NCBI GenBank assembly: GCA_949358305.1
Contig: OX442315.1
Location: 9,202,427-9,266,426 of the forward strand
DNA length: 64,000 nucleotides
Direction of reading: 5' to 3'
Source of the DNA: Strigamia acuminata
Lineage: Eukaryota; Arthropoda; Chilopoda; Geophilomorpha; Linotaeniidae
Shown here: positions 30,290 through 40,829 of the stretch, in pieces
Layout of the letters: the number at the start of each line of letters is the position of its first letter
Numbering within the stretch: the stretch's first letter is position 1
Translations under genes and position numbers: made by a program
Notes under the pieces: generated by a model
Database searches by the model: none
What the model was told of the DNA's origin: nothing
Seen by the model: only the letters and a program-made list of their open reading frames with translations

Positions 30290-30425
30290 GGTTTATGTTT
30301 CTTATTGTCGAAATGTTGGCACATCAAAATTTATGCTTCTACGTGCAACCAGTCGCCATGTTGCTCGAATTATAAAAACCTGGATTGGAAAGGAAAAGAA
30401 AATTACAATTTATAGATATATAGTA
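30290..30425 (-). repeat. Dispersed repeat, copy 1 (others near 38960-39080 and 42740-42860)
   Basis: A block containing TTGGCACATCAA and ATGTTGCTCGAATTATAAAA recurs at 38975-39070 and 42770-42855 (inverted). It borders broken LRR copies, as at 42860 where LRR copy 6 ends. The 42740 copy abuts CACCCTGTATA, like the end of some mariner-type elements. Identity unknown. Confidence 0.5.
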
Positions 30426-31321
30426 CAGTATTATAACGATTTCATTACGTGTTATTTTGATTTTCCTTTAAAAATAAATTTAGGAATAACGTGAAGTAAT
30501 AAGTATGGGACGATTCTACCTTTGGCTGAATATTATTAGCCTTAAAGATAAACTTAACATACGTTCGAATGTTAATGATGATAGTTTTAAGTTTCCCTAG
30601 ATAACAATATCAATATTCAAATCAAATGTAAAATTTGTGAGAATGGAAGAAACTAGACTGTGTAGGTTAACAATTTCTTCAAGACTGGTTTATTCTTTTT
30701 AAAACAACAAAATAACTACTTACAAGATTTAGAGAGTTTGCGGCAGGTACTTTTCCCTTATAAAAACTCTCGTTAAGCCTATAAGTATAGTGGAAAACTT
30801 ATATCTCTCCCGGAGCTTACTCTATTTTTGAAAATAGCGTAGCCAATCCGGTAGTTTTCCACTATTTACGTCACTAACTAAAAATATGGATTAGCATTGA
30901 GCTGTTTCGCCGCCATTTTTGAATTCTCCGCTTCATCCACGCGCGGAGCACATGTTACGGTTTATCTAATTGTTTGTGCTTTAAATTCTTGTAAATTTAC
31001 AATAATAAAGTTGCAGCATTGTATTGCAACAGTTAAAAACAGGACTTCTCTCTTTTTAGGCGAATGTGACATTACTAGTTTCTGTTGTCGTTTAAATCAA
31101 TTACGAATATACTTATTTCGGTATAATATAGATTAATTTAGTTTGTTATTCTGATTTCTCTATTTATTTACAATATGATATCTTATAGTGTAATTTCGTT
31201 CATTATTAATTTATTTAGCATCATGTCTGTTATTGAGCACTGAGCACCATGCAGGTGCTATATTATATTATTTATCATTTGCTGATTTCGACACTAGAGT
31301 GTCTTCCCATGTTATTATGTA
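30426..31321. other. Non-coding stretch with a possible MITE remnant near 30733-30880
   Basis: GAGTTTGCGG near 30733 matches the terminus of the 15672-16218 MITE. AGTGGAAAACT near 30788 recurs inverted near 30861 (AGTTTTCCACT). Otherwise AT-rich with no gene seen. Confidence 0.4.
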
Positions 31322-31727
31322 ATGTAATCTCGGCTGAACGAAGTGAAGCGGAGCGAAGCGGAGCGAACGAGTGAAAGCCGATAGCATTCACTCGTGTAAT
31401 TGGAGGTTTAACAGGAGATGGCGCTACTAGTCGGGTTACGTCAGTCTTAAAAGCTATATCCTGGAAAAAAGGAAGTGAAGGAAAAAATGGAGTCAACAAC
31501 AGCACCGAGTTGACGGTAAGCGTATTTACGATATTTCTTAATTATAAGCGTTAGAGTGTAACTAAAAGTTATTAGCTGGAGGTAAATGGAGACCAAATGA
31601 ATTAGTTGTGACAAGGGAGGATGTGGTGGGTCCTGTTAAACCTCCAATTACACGAGTGAATGCTATCGGCTTTCACTCGTTCGCTCCGCTTCGCTCCGCT
31701 TCACTTCGTTCAGCCGAGATTACATTC
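31322..31727. mobile_element. About 400-bp foldback element with about 90-bp inverted arms
   Basis: Arms 31325-31413 and about 31635-31727 are inverted copies containing GAAGCGGAGCGAAGCGGAGC and TCACTCGTGTAATTGGAGG. Between them, 31414-31441 (ATGGCGCTACTAGTCGGGTT) also matches, inverted, the right end of the adjacent element at 36046-36075. A consensus donor (ACG|GTAAGC) at about 31515 follows a very short ATG frame, suggesting a leader exon. Confidence 0.7.
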
Positions 31728-31897
31728 ACTCTTTGTAATCTCCGGCTAAACAGGAGACTTGAAAGGTAACTTTTTTCCATAGGATAAAAATAAAAATGTT
31801 TTGGAAAAAACAAGTTTAACAATTTTTCAGTTTAATCATTTTTTATTTTATGAAATTATTTTGGAATCGGTCTGTTTAGGACTGATTCTTGAAAAGC

Positions 31898-32390
31898 ATT
31901 GTGGTTGACAATAGTTTTGTTGTAGAACCTCGCGAATGTTTGTTCGGAGGTCCAACCGGCAACACCTAATATTTGTTGCACCGGAATAACACTGGCGGCT
32001 GCACTGGTGGCCGCAGCTCGCGTCGAATGAGCACCGAACTCTTGACGGTAAACCGTATGGTGACCCGCACGAGAATCTTGTGCATAGTTTTGGAGTTGAA
32101 AATTACAGCGTCGGTTGACACTGTCATTTCCGAGGTTTTCAATTGTTGCAGTGAGCTTACTCTAGCTGCAGTAGTTAAGCAAGCAGAATAAGTGTCTTTT
32201 CTTGTAGACATATCCAATCTAAGTTGTCGTGTGGCCAGAGTTTGCGCAATTCGTTGAGAGCCAAACCCACATCCCATGTTGCCACGTACCGTGGCAGACT
32301 AGGTCGTAAATTAGTAACTCCTTTTAGAGTGCGAACTACTATTAGTTGTTAGACAACAACGAATACATTATTGTATGTGTTACATTCCAT
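31898..32390 (-). pseudogene. Tyrosine recombinase catalytic domain, frameshifted
   Basis: The minus strand shows PRYVATWDVGLALNELRKLW (32300-32240), then CLTTAARVSSLQQL with the first catalytic Arg, then in another frame GAHSTRAAATSAAAS (H-x-x-R) and AGWTSEQTFARFY with the nucleophile Tyr near 31930. The R-H-R-Y set is complete but split over at least two frames. These motifs are those of DIRS/Ngaro and Crypton recombinases that integrate circular DNA. Confidence 0.8.
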
Positions 32391-34540
32391 TTCTTCGCTT
32401 TCTCTTTGGCAAACGATTTCGATATGGACTTCGATCGTAATTCGATGGACTATTCCAGATAAATAATATGGGTTTGTGAAAATAATCCTATTTATGTAAA
32501 AAGTTTTACTTTGTAATCAGGTATATCCTTATTTTTTATAAGTATGAAAATAAATATATTTATTTATTAACCTGTTTACTTAATCGAAATTATACGTGGC
32601 TAGTTCAGATTCATATTTCAGAATGCAATGATTTTTTTGATCTTATTTCGAATTCTTTCGAAATTGCGATTTCTTGTAATCGCGTTCTTTGTTGTTATCC
32701 AACACATGCTTTCTTTTCAGAATAGACAGTATCTGCCGTATTTTCTAGGTGGGCATGATTATGTCCCAGTCGGCTTAATTTTCAGCCTCCGATGATAAGT
32801 TTTAAAAAGTCTTACCGAGTGGTAAAATTAACTTTTTTACGATAAATTTCATTTCTTGCAAAATAAATTTAGATTCAGATCTCGGTTACAGATGATGTTA
32901 ATGAAAAATCTCTCATTTATCTTAAATATTTCAAGGGATCCCTTACGTATGGTGATTCGATAGAATTTCCACTTGTGGCGACGCAAATTTATCAATTGAT
33001 CTTAATGTATCGTTATTCAAGTATGAACGACATAAAATGTTTTATTTAAATAAAACTTTATAAAAACCAAGTGTTTTCCAATCTTATTGAAAAGTAATGC
33101 AAATAAAGTATTCGTTTGAATTCTTATTAACTGCGCTTAATAATCAGGGATTTAAAAGGTCATCTGGTTTATTCATATTCGTAATATCTATTAAATAGTC
33201 GAAATGTTTGACGTGTTGTTCTTACAACAAACTAGAGAAAAAGCAAGTGCTTTAACTTGGTAATATATTATACTTTCAAGTGTAAAAGGTGATGGTCTGG
33301 ATTGACCTAACTTCTAAAATATTCCAATTTTATTTTAAAAAGGGACTTTTAATATTGAAATGTTCTTTTGAACGATCTGCTACTACATACAATTAGTGTG
33401 CAGATGGCTTCAAAAAAGTTCTTGAACTGAATAAATACTTATAGTTCTGGTAAATATGTTTACCATTTTGTAAAATCAGAATAAAATAAATTGATTCATT
33501 TACCAATTTGATATGTATTCTATTTATTTTGAGAATGAAGAGTAAACTTTATTCCTTTTTCCCGTACTGAAATGATTCGATTTTTGCAATTCGCAAAGTT
33601 TACCTATTTGCCTTTAAGAATTTTAGCATTAAAGTGAATGCAACTTTCTTTCTTGTAATTGACAGCACAAGAATAAAGCGGAATATTTTTAGACATTATA
33701 GATAAATTTCTGTTCCTATTTATTTCAATCGAAACTTTTTCCAGTAAATTTGTCTAAACCAATCTCATTCACTTTCGTAAATGCGTACAAGAGAACTGTG
33801 ACACTCTGATTCGATATAAGTTATAAATCGAAATAAACAAAGATTGTGATTAAAACAATCTGAATTCACGATTGAAAAATTGTTAATAACAATTAGGAAG
33901 CACGCTAAATCGTTGGATTCTTGGCGCTTCTGGTTTCTAGGCAAAGCAGCTGTAAAATGTTTTCATCGGATTAGAACATTCGAGCGATAATCCTTGCCTT
34001 GTTGGATTTTACTATTTTAAAATCACGGTCTTGATTATACGAAACGAAAGTAAGGTTGATCAGGTATGAGGTATGTGTTAATCTTGTAACCAAAATTTGA
34101 GAACAAATAAACCTGTTCTTTAAACAGTATCGACTTTCCTTTGTACTTATTTCCCAAATAAAAGTTGGTGTAAGTGTCTGATAACTTTTTTGTCAATTTC
34201 TTGAAATGGCCGATTGAAAATAATTCGAATTTGAATTCGGTGAAAACGACGTTCCGTAGGCGGACAAAACAACGATAAATTCGGACTGAATTTTATAATT
34301 TCCCGTGGTAGATTTATAAAATAATTTTTATTTATTAACCTGTTTATGGTTTTACCACGTGGTAGAATTCTCGTTTTACGAAGATGTTCGATTTTTCTAC
34401 AGAAAATCAAAATTAAAGTGAATATTTTTCACTTCTTGTGATTCTAATACAAGATCTTTATAACTAAATTTAGTTATGACTTAAATTTCGGTCAAAACCT
34501 ACTTTTCATTTTCATGCGCACAAACTTCCCGATCAATTTG
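32391..34540. other. AT-rich non-coding interior of the tyrosine-recombinase element
   Basis: About 2.1 kb without supportable coding. TTTATTTATTAACCTGTTTA occurs near 32562 and again near 34328, suggesting an old internal duplication. No RT, RNase H or methyltransferase motif was seen. Confidence 0.5.
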
Positions 34541-34799
34541 CATTCAATGTGACCCCAACGAGCGGTGGTCCGCCCATCTGTCTAGTGGCTCGCCCATCTG
34601 TCTAGTGGCTCTCAAGAACTCGCAAGCCGAAACAACTGGGCGACAGGGGAGATTGGGATGACGGAATCGGAACATGTTCGATTCGTCAGTAATAGGAACG
34701 GATAAATTAACCATATTATCCGGGATGACGGGATCAGAAACATTGTTCGATCCGTCTGCGTATGTACCGTTTACGGTTGGATCCGAAGCGGATAAAATT

Positions 34800-35450
34800 A
34801 CCGGTCCGCCTGCGACGACAGGGGTATTCGCAAGGACGGGGTTCAAAAACAAAGCTTGTCCCAATATTTGGATCCGTTCCGCCTGTAACAACAGGGGCAA
34901 TCGCCAGTGCGGGGCTAAAAAACAAGTTTTCCCGACTAATGGATCCGCTTCGCCTGTGACGACAGGGGATTTTGCCAGAACGAGGTTCAAAACAAAGTTT
35001 GTCCTGATATTTGGATTCGTTCCGCCTGTAACGACAGGGGCATTCCGCTCCGCCTGTAACGACAGGGGCATTCCGCTCCGCCTGTAACGACAGGGGCATT
35101 CCGCTCCGCCTGTAACGACAGGGGCATTCCGCTCCGCCTGTAACGACAGGGGCATTCCGCTCCGCCTGTAACGACAGGGGCATTCCGCTCCGCCTGTAAC
35201 GACAGGGGCATTCCGCTCCGCCTGTAACGACAGGGGCATTCCGCTCCGCCTGTAACGACAGGGGCATTCCGCTCCGCCTGTGACGACAGGGGATTTCGCC
35301 AGAACAGAGTACAAAACACAGTTTGTCCAGACTATTGGATCTGCTCCGCCTGTGACGACAGGGGATTTCGCCAGAAAGGAGTACAAAACACAGTTTGTCC
35401 CGACTATTGGATCTGCTCGGGATCTGCTCCGCCTGTGACGACAGGGGAAG
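34800..35450. repeat. Minisatellite: nine exact 28-bp units within a larger degenerate array
   Basis: The 28-bp unit beginning CCTGTAACGACAGGGGCATT is repeated nine times without visible change at 35025-35276. Each unit contains a CCTGT-AACG-ACAGG hairpin. On both sides longer units of about 70-85 bp share CCTGTGACGACAGGGGATTT and a TTCAAAAC...TTTGTCC segment. All minus frames stay open through the array (up to 280 codons), a by-product of a stop-free repeat of length not divisible by three. I do not call these proteins. Confidence 0.9.
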
Positions 35451-36162
35451 TCGCAAGAACGGGGTTCAAAAAAATAAAAATTTTTGTTCCGTTTACGGAA
35501 GTCGGAACGGATATATTAACCGTTCCGTCCGTAGCGATAAGGTTTCTTTGCGGTAAAACGACAACCGTTTCCGCCGGCTGTTTATCCAACACATGTTAGA
35601 AAGCCAAGACGTCCAGCCAAGACGTTAGTGGTCAGCGGTTCAGGCACGGCGCCTGACCCAGCCACAGGAAGTACGCCAGTCTGCGGAAGAACGACGACCG
35701 TTCCCGCAGCAATCTGATTTGCAGCGATAGTCTGCATCAAACCGCGCAATTTCGTCGGTTAGCACATCTAGCCGCTGGTTCATCCTTCTCGGCGAAGGCA
35801 GCGGCGATTGTTGGTTCAAAGTTTGGACCGCGTGGTCAGTATTATCGTCATTGTCATTAATAATCGGGAAACCGATAACCTTAACGAAGGAATTCATTTT
35901 ATGTAACTATAAAAAACAATGATATTACAAAGGGGTTCGAAAAATATAACAATTTCTTTTGAAAAAGGTAGAAAAAACGATACTTATTGAAAATTTTCTC
36001 GTAGAGCAATTCGAACCTGACCGCGCAACCCGTTAGTAGAACCGGAAGTGACGTAACCCGACTAGTAGCGCCATCTCCTGTTTAGCCGGAGATTACAAAG
36101 AGTGAATCCAAAATGGCAGCCCACTTGGATAGTAGTTCTGCATTGAGAGACATTGGCGCGAC

Positions 36163-37399
36163 CATAGTATGTAAAAGGAGAAGTAGCCAAACTCGGTCGC
36201 CATTTTTTTCTGCAATGTGTAGCAATTATTCTAATACTGAAATAAAAAAAGCACCTATCAAAGCCAAATTAATTTTAAAGGAACACCAAAATATCAATTT
36301 TCTTTGGTAAAAGATCAAATGCCATGGAAACCCCTCCAAAAAGGCAGTAAAAATTTCTAAAAACACACTACCGCAAGTATTGTGTTTGTTGCCTGTGGCC
36401 AAGTCTCGAAGCTGCAGCGCTAGTGTTGCTGCTTCGTCCAAGGTCAGCCTTTTGTTTACTTTATAACAGGCCCGAAATAGAGATTGAGCATGGTAAATAT
36501 TACCATTTCTGTGGTTTTACAATGGTTTTAATAATTTTTTTTGTTTTAATTTATTTTTAATATGCTATGCTTTGCTACTGGAATAACTGGATGCTGATTA
36601 AACTATAAAATATGAGGACTGAATATTCTAGCTTTGACTGCACCAATCCATCAGAACCATGAGAATTCTTCCTTGATAAAATTAAAAATATTTGGTGAAT
36701 TTTTAAAATATCCATCTTATAGTTTCTGTAATCTTGTACTGGACATTGAGAAATTATTATAAAAAAAATTAAAAAATAAAAAGTTATTTCCAGATTGTCT
36801 TTTTAGATTTTAGATGGCATTAGTGAAATAACAATTACAAATTCGTAGGAATTGATTCCAAAATTTATTCAGTGCTACTTATAAACTAGAATGATTTTTA
36901 AGACCAAAGAAATGTACGGTATAGAAATAGTGGAGGCTGAGTTGCAAGCAAAGCAAAGAGGAAACTTGGTAAATTGCATTGAATTCAATGCATTACTAAC
37001 AAGTAAGAGAACTTTTTTAAAGCTTCTATTTGTATAAATTTTGTATTTTTTTTTCTTGTTTTAAAGAAATAATAATTTTATACTTATTTTTATTATTTTA
37101 AAAATTAAAAAACAAAAAAATAATTTTAATTTAATTTTTCTAGTTTTAAATTTAAAGAAAAAATTAATTTTGTATTAATTTTTATTGATTTTTAATTGTT
37201 GCAAAAAATAATTGAAATAAATTTTTTTTTATTTCAAAATCCTATGCTAAAGAAATTAAATTAAGCAAAAAAAACACAAAAAATATCACATGCTTTGCTC
37301 AAGTAGACGAATTAGCAGCGGTGGCGCCACCACTAGGAGAAACAACGGAACTAAGGAGTTTGGCTACTTCTCCTTTTACATACTATGGCGCGACTAATC
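36163..37399. mobile_element. About 1.2-kb element with about 40-bp TIRs
   Basis: The left end (CATAGTATGTAAAAGGAGAA and on to 36202) recurs inverted at 37356-37393; the outermost bases are imperfect palindromes (GGCGCGAC). The interior is AT-rich without coding. It lies between the tyrosine-recombinase element and the TRAPPC4 fragment. Superfamily unknown. Confidence 0.7.
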
Positions 37400-37466
37400 A
37401 CAGGACTCCACACATTCCCGCAAAAACCAACCAATGACAGTGCAGTTTACTAAAGGTAATGACATC

Positions 37467-38163
37467 ATTGTGAGCAAAGCCGGGAGTTTGATTTTTCAGA
37501 ACGATCACGATGTCTGAACAAAAAAATAGTCGTGGCTTTCGAGCAGCGCGACGACATCAAAGGCAATCAACATACACTCAATAAGAATAATTTTTTCCAT
37601 CTAAATGTTTCATTTCGTTTCGTTTAGTTGGGCACAGACTGCTAGGCATCAACGGCATGGAGGTGACCGGTTGGCAACTCGAAGACGGCCGTGAGCGTGA
37701 CGCGATTGAAGTGATCGAAAACAAGGAGAATTATCCGCCAAGTATCAAATTCGGAAGACCGAAATTAAACACGAACGAGAAAATATTTTTCGCCAGCATG
37801 TTCCATTCGTAAAAAATTAATAAATTGGATTTTTAGAATTTGGTTATAACTTAAGTAATTTTTTTTAACAGATTGTACGCCATTGCGTCGCAACTGAACC
37901 CAGAAGTGCAGTCGTCGGGAATCGATGTTCTGGAAGCTTACTCGATCAAAGTACATTGTTTTCAGATATTAACTGGTTCGATTTGATCCCAAGTTTGTAT
38001 TTTACTTTTTTCTTTCGCTTTTTTTATTTCAGGAATTAAATTTATCGTCGTTACCGATCCGAAACAAACGGGAATGGACGTTCTTTTGAAGCGGATATAC
38101 AAAATATATGTGGATTTTGCACTTAAAAATCCATTTTATTCTCTGGAAATTCCAATTAGGTAA
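37467..38163 (+). pseudogene. TRAPPC4-like: TRAPPC4 (TRAPP complex subunit, synbindin) gene fragment with introns
   Basis: Blocks match TRAPPC4, a Golgi vesicle-tethering subunit. They are IVSKAGSLIFQ (37467-37499), VVAFEQRDDIK (37529-37561), [13 protein letters not shown]...FGRPKL...ASMFHS (37628-37808), [23 protein letters not shown] (37872-37975) and [20 protein letters not shown]...YSLEIPIR (38033-38160). Introns 37563-37627 (a GC-AG type), 37809-37871 and 37976-38032 fit the frame exactly. The 3' three exons are undamaged, but a stop at 37515 and loss of about 40 codons between the first two blocks disable the 5' part. At 38160 the last donor (AG|GTAATG) leads straight into LRR sequence, so the final exon is missing. 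Gene fragment. Confidence 0.9.
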
Positions 38164-38345
38164 TGAAAATTAGAGAACTTGAGATTTTGAAATAAATTTG
38201 ACTCAACAAGCTTCGATACCAATTCATCATTAAGTGGAAGGAAGATGGAAGGAAAAGGTTGCTGAGTTAATAGGGCTTGCATCGCGTCGAAATCAGTCAT
38301 AATCCTAGTTAAACACAGTTCTTGTAGATTTTTCTGGTACGGCAT
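38164..38345 (-). pseudogene. LRR gene copy 5, remnant
   Basis: The N-terminal start (MPYQKNLQELCL, ATG 38345) is joined at about 38236 directly to a late LRR (LNDELVSKLV, FQNLKFSN), so nearly the whole repeat region is deleted. The 3' end abuts the TRAPPC4 fragment. Confidence 0.8.
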
Positions 38346-38459
38346 GTTGATTAAGCAGTTATTGCGAATTGGAATGTTCAAAATTACTTTAAAATTTCTT
38401 TAAAAATTCTGTATATGTGCTGGCAACGTACGGCGAACATTGTTACATGTTCGCACTGC

Positions 38460-38960
38460 GCATCATGAGATTTTAAAAATTAAAAGAAAATCGATTTCAT
38501 GATCATCAAATTTTTATATTTTTGTTTAATAAATTAATTACGGTGTGTGTGTAGTTTTTATTGGATTTTCAGATCTGTGGAACTTAAAAACGGAATTTTT
38601 GCGATAGTTTTGTTTTAATAGATAAGCTTACATTACATGTAATTATTGTTTTCCCTTTTCGCATTTTAATTTCTCTTTCTTTTCTTCTTCTTTCTCTTTT
38701 TCTTTAGCAAGTTGAGCGGTTTATTATAATTATAAGGTGGTGTTTTGCAAAACGAAAATGCAAAAATTGCAAAAATGTTGAGATGCGTGGAATTTAAAAA
38801 CGGAATAATTTTTGCCAGTTTTTATAGATGCATTCATAGATACATTATACTCCGTAATTAATAATTATTATTTTATCTTTTTGCATTTCTCTTGCTCTTT
38901 GGCACTTTTCATGACACTTCTCATGGGAAATCCATTTTTTTACAGTGTCCACCCTTAGCT
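38460..38960. repeat. Module spacer and eroded lysine-tail exons
   Basis: GATCTGTGGAACTTAAAAACGG recurs at 38570-38592. Two Lys/Glu-rich minus-strand remnants (near 38670-38720 and 38870-38960, the latter with KKWISHEKC) match the tail of the lysine-tail gene. No open frame. Confidence 0.55.
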
Positions 38961-39170
38961 TCCAACATCTTGAAAATGAGCAACATGGCGACTGGACTAC
39001 ACGTTGAAGCGCAAATCTTGATGTGCCAACATTTCGAGAATAAACAACCCAATCTAATAATGTTCCAGAACAAAACAGAAGATCTCCATCGCAGTCTTCC
39101 AAGGTAAGAAAATATACTTTTTTTTTAATCAGCAAATCCCATATTTTTTCGAATTAAAGTCGCAGCTGTA

Positions 39171-40780
39171 ATATCAAACGCATTTTTTTATTATCATTAA
39201 CTTTATGTAATTGGGTTTATTGAAACTAGGGCCCACCAGAATTTCGAAGAACCATTGTTGAACAATGTGTTCCTGGTCCTCAGGTGCTGAGGTAAATTAC
39301 TCGTACTGTAAGTACAGAGTGTGGGAGACAAAGATTTATTCGAAATCAGAGGCTTGAGTGGTTCAAAATGAGTTTAACGCTAAATGAAGGGTATGTGCAA
39401 CAAACTATTTTTTATTGCCAAAAACAACTGTTTCATAAGTACAGTCGAGAAATAATGGAAAAGTTGTCACGGTTCTGACTTCAGACAGTAGAAATTTTCG
39501 AAATTTTAAGCGCATTTTGTGCCTTTTCCCTGATTTTTCTCATTTTAATTTGGAAATTGTTTTGTTTTCCCTAAAATTATTTCATTTTCACCTAATTCCA
39601 AATTTATTATTTTATTTTGTTTTATTTCCCCTATTTTTATCATTTATCCTTAATTTAGCCTAGTCAAGCTCACCCCATCCAAACATTCATGAGAATTTTG
39701 CCATAAATTGATACATTTGCGCTCTGAAATTTACATATTTCCCTCTGACCACCTGTTTTCACCCATTTTCTCTATGAAAATAGACTTGGCTGTGAACATG
39801 TGATCAGAGGTGATTCGTTCTTTCAAAACACCTTTGACAGACAGAATAATTTTCGCCTTCGACGAGTACACATCTCCAGTCGTAACTGAGAGATTTCCTA
39901 GGGCGATTTATGTTGCGCATTAGCGCATATGGCCATTGTGCAGCCTGAATTCTCATGGTTGGCTACTTGACCACAACTATTATTATTTGCCCATATTTTG
40001 CGTTAAATTTACTGGAGAAACGGCGTATTCGACGGTCTTTATTCATCATACATTTTATGCCACTACTGTGACTTCCTCCTCAGCCTAGACATTTTGAATT
40101 GCATGTCGTCTCAATTGCGTGTTCATTTCATTTTCAACGGTTCGACGACGTTGTCTGCAGTCTGGTACCTGCGTGCGCGTACACCCAACGTTTGCGCGTG
40201 TCCAGGAGAAGAAATATTCTCTTCATAAGAAACCATTTTCGATTGCTCCGCAACCCGATGCCGCTCGCACTGCCGTCATTTTCACCGCCGTCTTCAGACT
40301 TATCTACTGTCCACTCAATCAGCCATGTAACCACGTTATTTCTCCCTGTATTTTGCTCCTTTGGGGCCCCAGATAATAAATAATAATAAATAATAATAAG
40401 CGAAATGCCGACATTTTTCCCTTAGTGAAGAAGCGATATTACGTTCTCAATACGAATATTAACGTTCGCCATTTTGTGCGGCACCCGGGTTGATATCCTG
40501 CACCCATAAAAATATAGATTTCACGAACAGACGCTGTCATTACCTAGCTACCACCCCCGGCAAAGTATTAAGAGCTGTGGCGTCTGCGAGCTACAATTTT
40601 CTGGTTACCACAATCCCTGGAAACCCAACAAATTTCCGAAACTATTGTTTAAAGTCGAATACGACGTGACAAAGTTACATTTTACTTTGGTCACTGGATG
40701 TTGCAATAGACTTTATTCCTTACACTATTTAAACATTATACGCAATGCATTGCAAAAAGCTCCTTAAACCCAGTGCTACG
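39171..40780. other. Long stretch without a recognisable gene
   Basis: AT-rich to 39900, then mixed composition. AATAATAAATAATAATAA at 40373-40400 looks like the simple-repeat 3' tail of a non-LTR retrotransposon, but I find no RT motif upstream. A 94-codon plus frame (40099-40383) and overlapping frames show no domain and are not called. Confidence 0.4.
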
Positions 40781-40829
40781 AATGCTCAAACTGTGCTTTC
40801 TATTGGGAATAGCCTGGATGCTACATTAA

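Larger units (their letters stand above)
31721..36108. mobile_element. DIRS-like tyrosine-recombinase element with inverted termini, degenerate
   Basis: The left terminus 31721-31754 (CACTCTTTGTAATCTCCGGC region) is the inverted copy of 36075-36108. Inside lie a tyrosine recombinase relic on the minus strand at the left end, about 2 kb of AT-rich non-coding DNA and a minisatellite. DIRS-order retrotransposons combine inverted termini with a tyrosine recombinase, but no reverse transcriptase or RNase H is seen, so this is either a deleted member or a Crypton-like DNA element. Confidence 0.6.

Noticed and set aside
35025-35276. CRISPR-like array: 28-bp repeats with an internal palindrome
   Set aside because: Repeats are head-to-tail with no unique spacers, the context is a eukaryotic mobile element, and no cas-like gene exists nearby. 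It is a minisatellite.
34544-35456. Long minus-strand frames of 240-280 codons across the repeat array
   Set aside because: All frames are open because the 28-bp unit has no stops; the translations are simple repeats without a domain and end where the array ends.
40099-40383. Plus-strand 94-codon frame as a host gene
   Set aside because: No recognisable domain, overlapping frames on both strands, and no supporting splice or start context.
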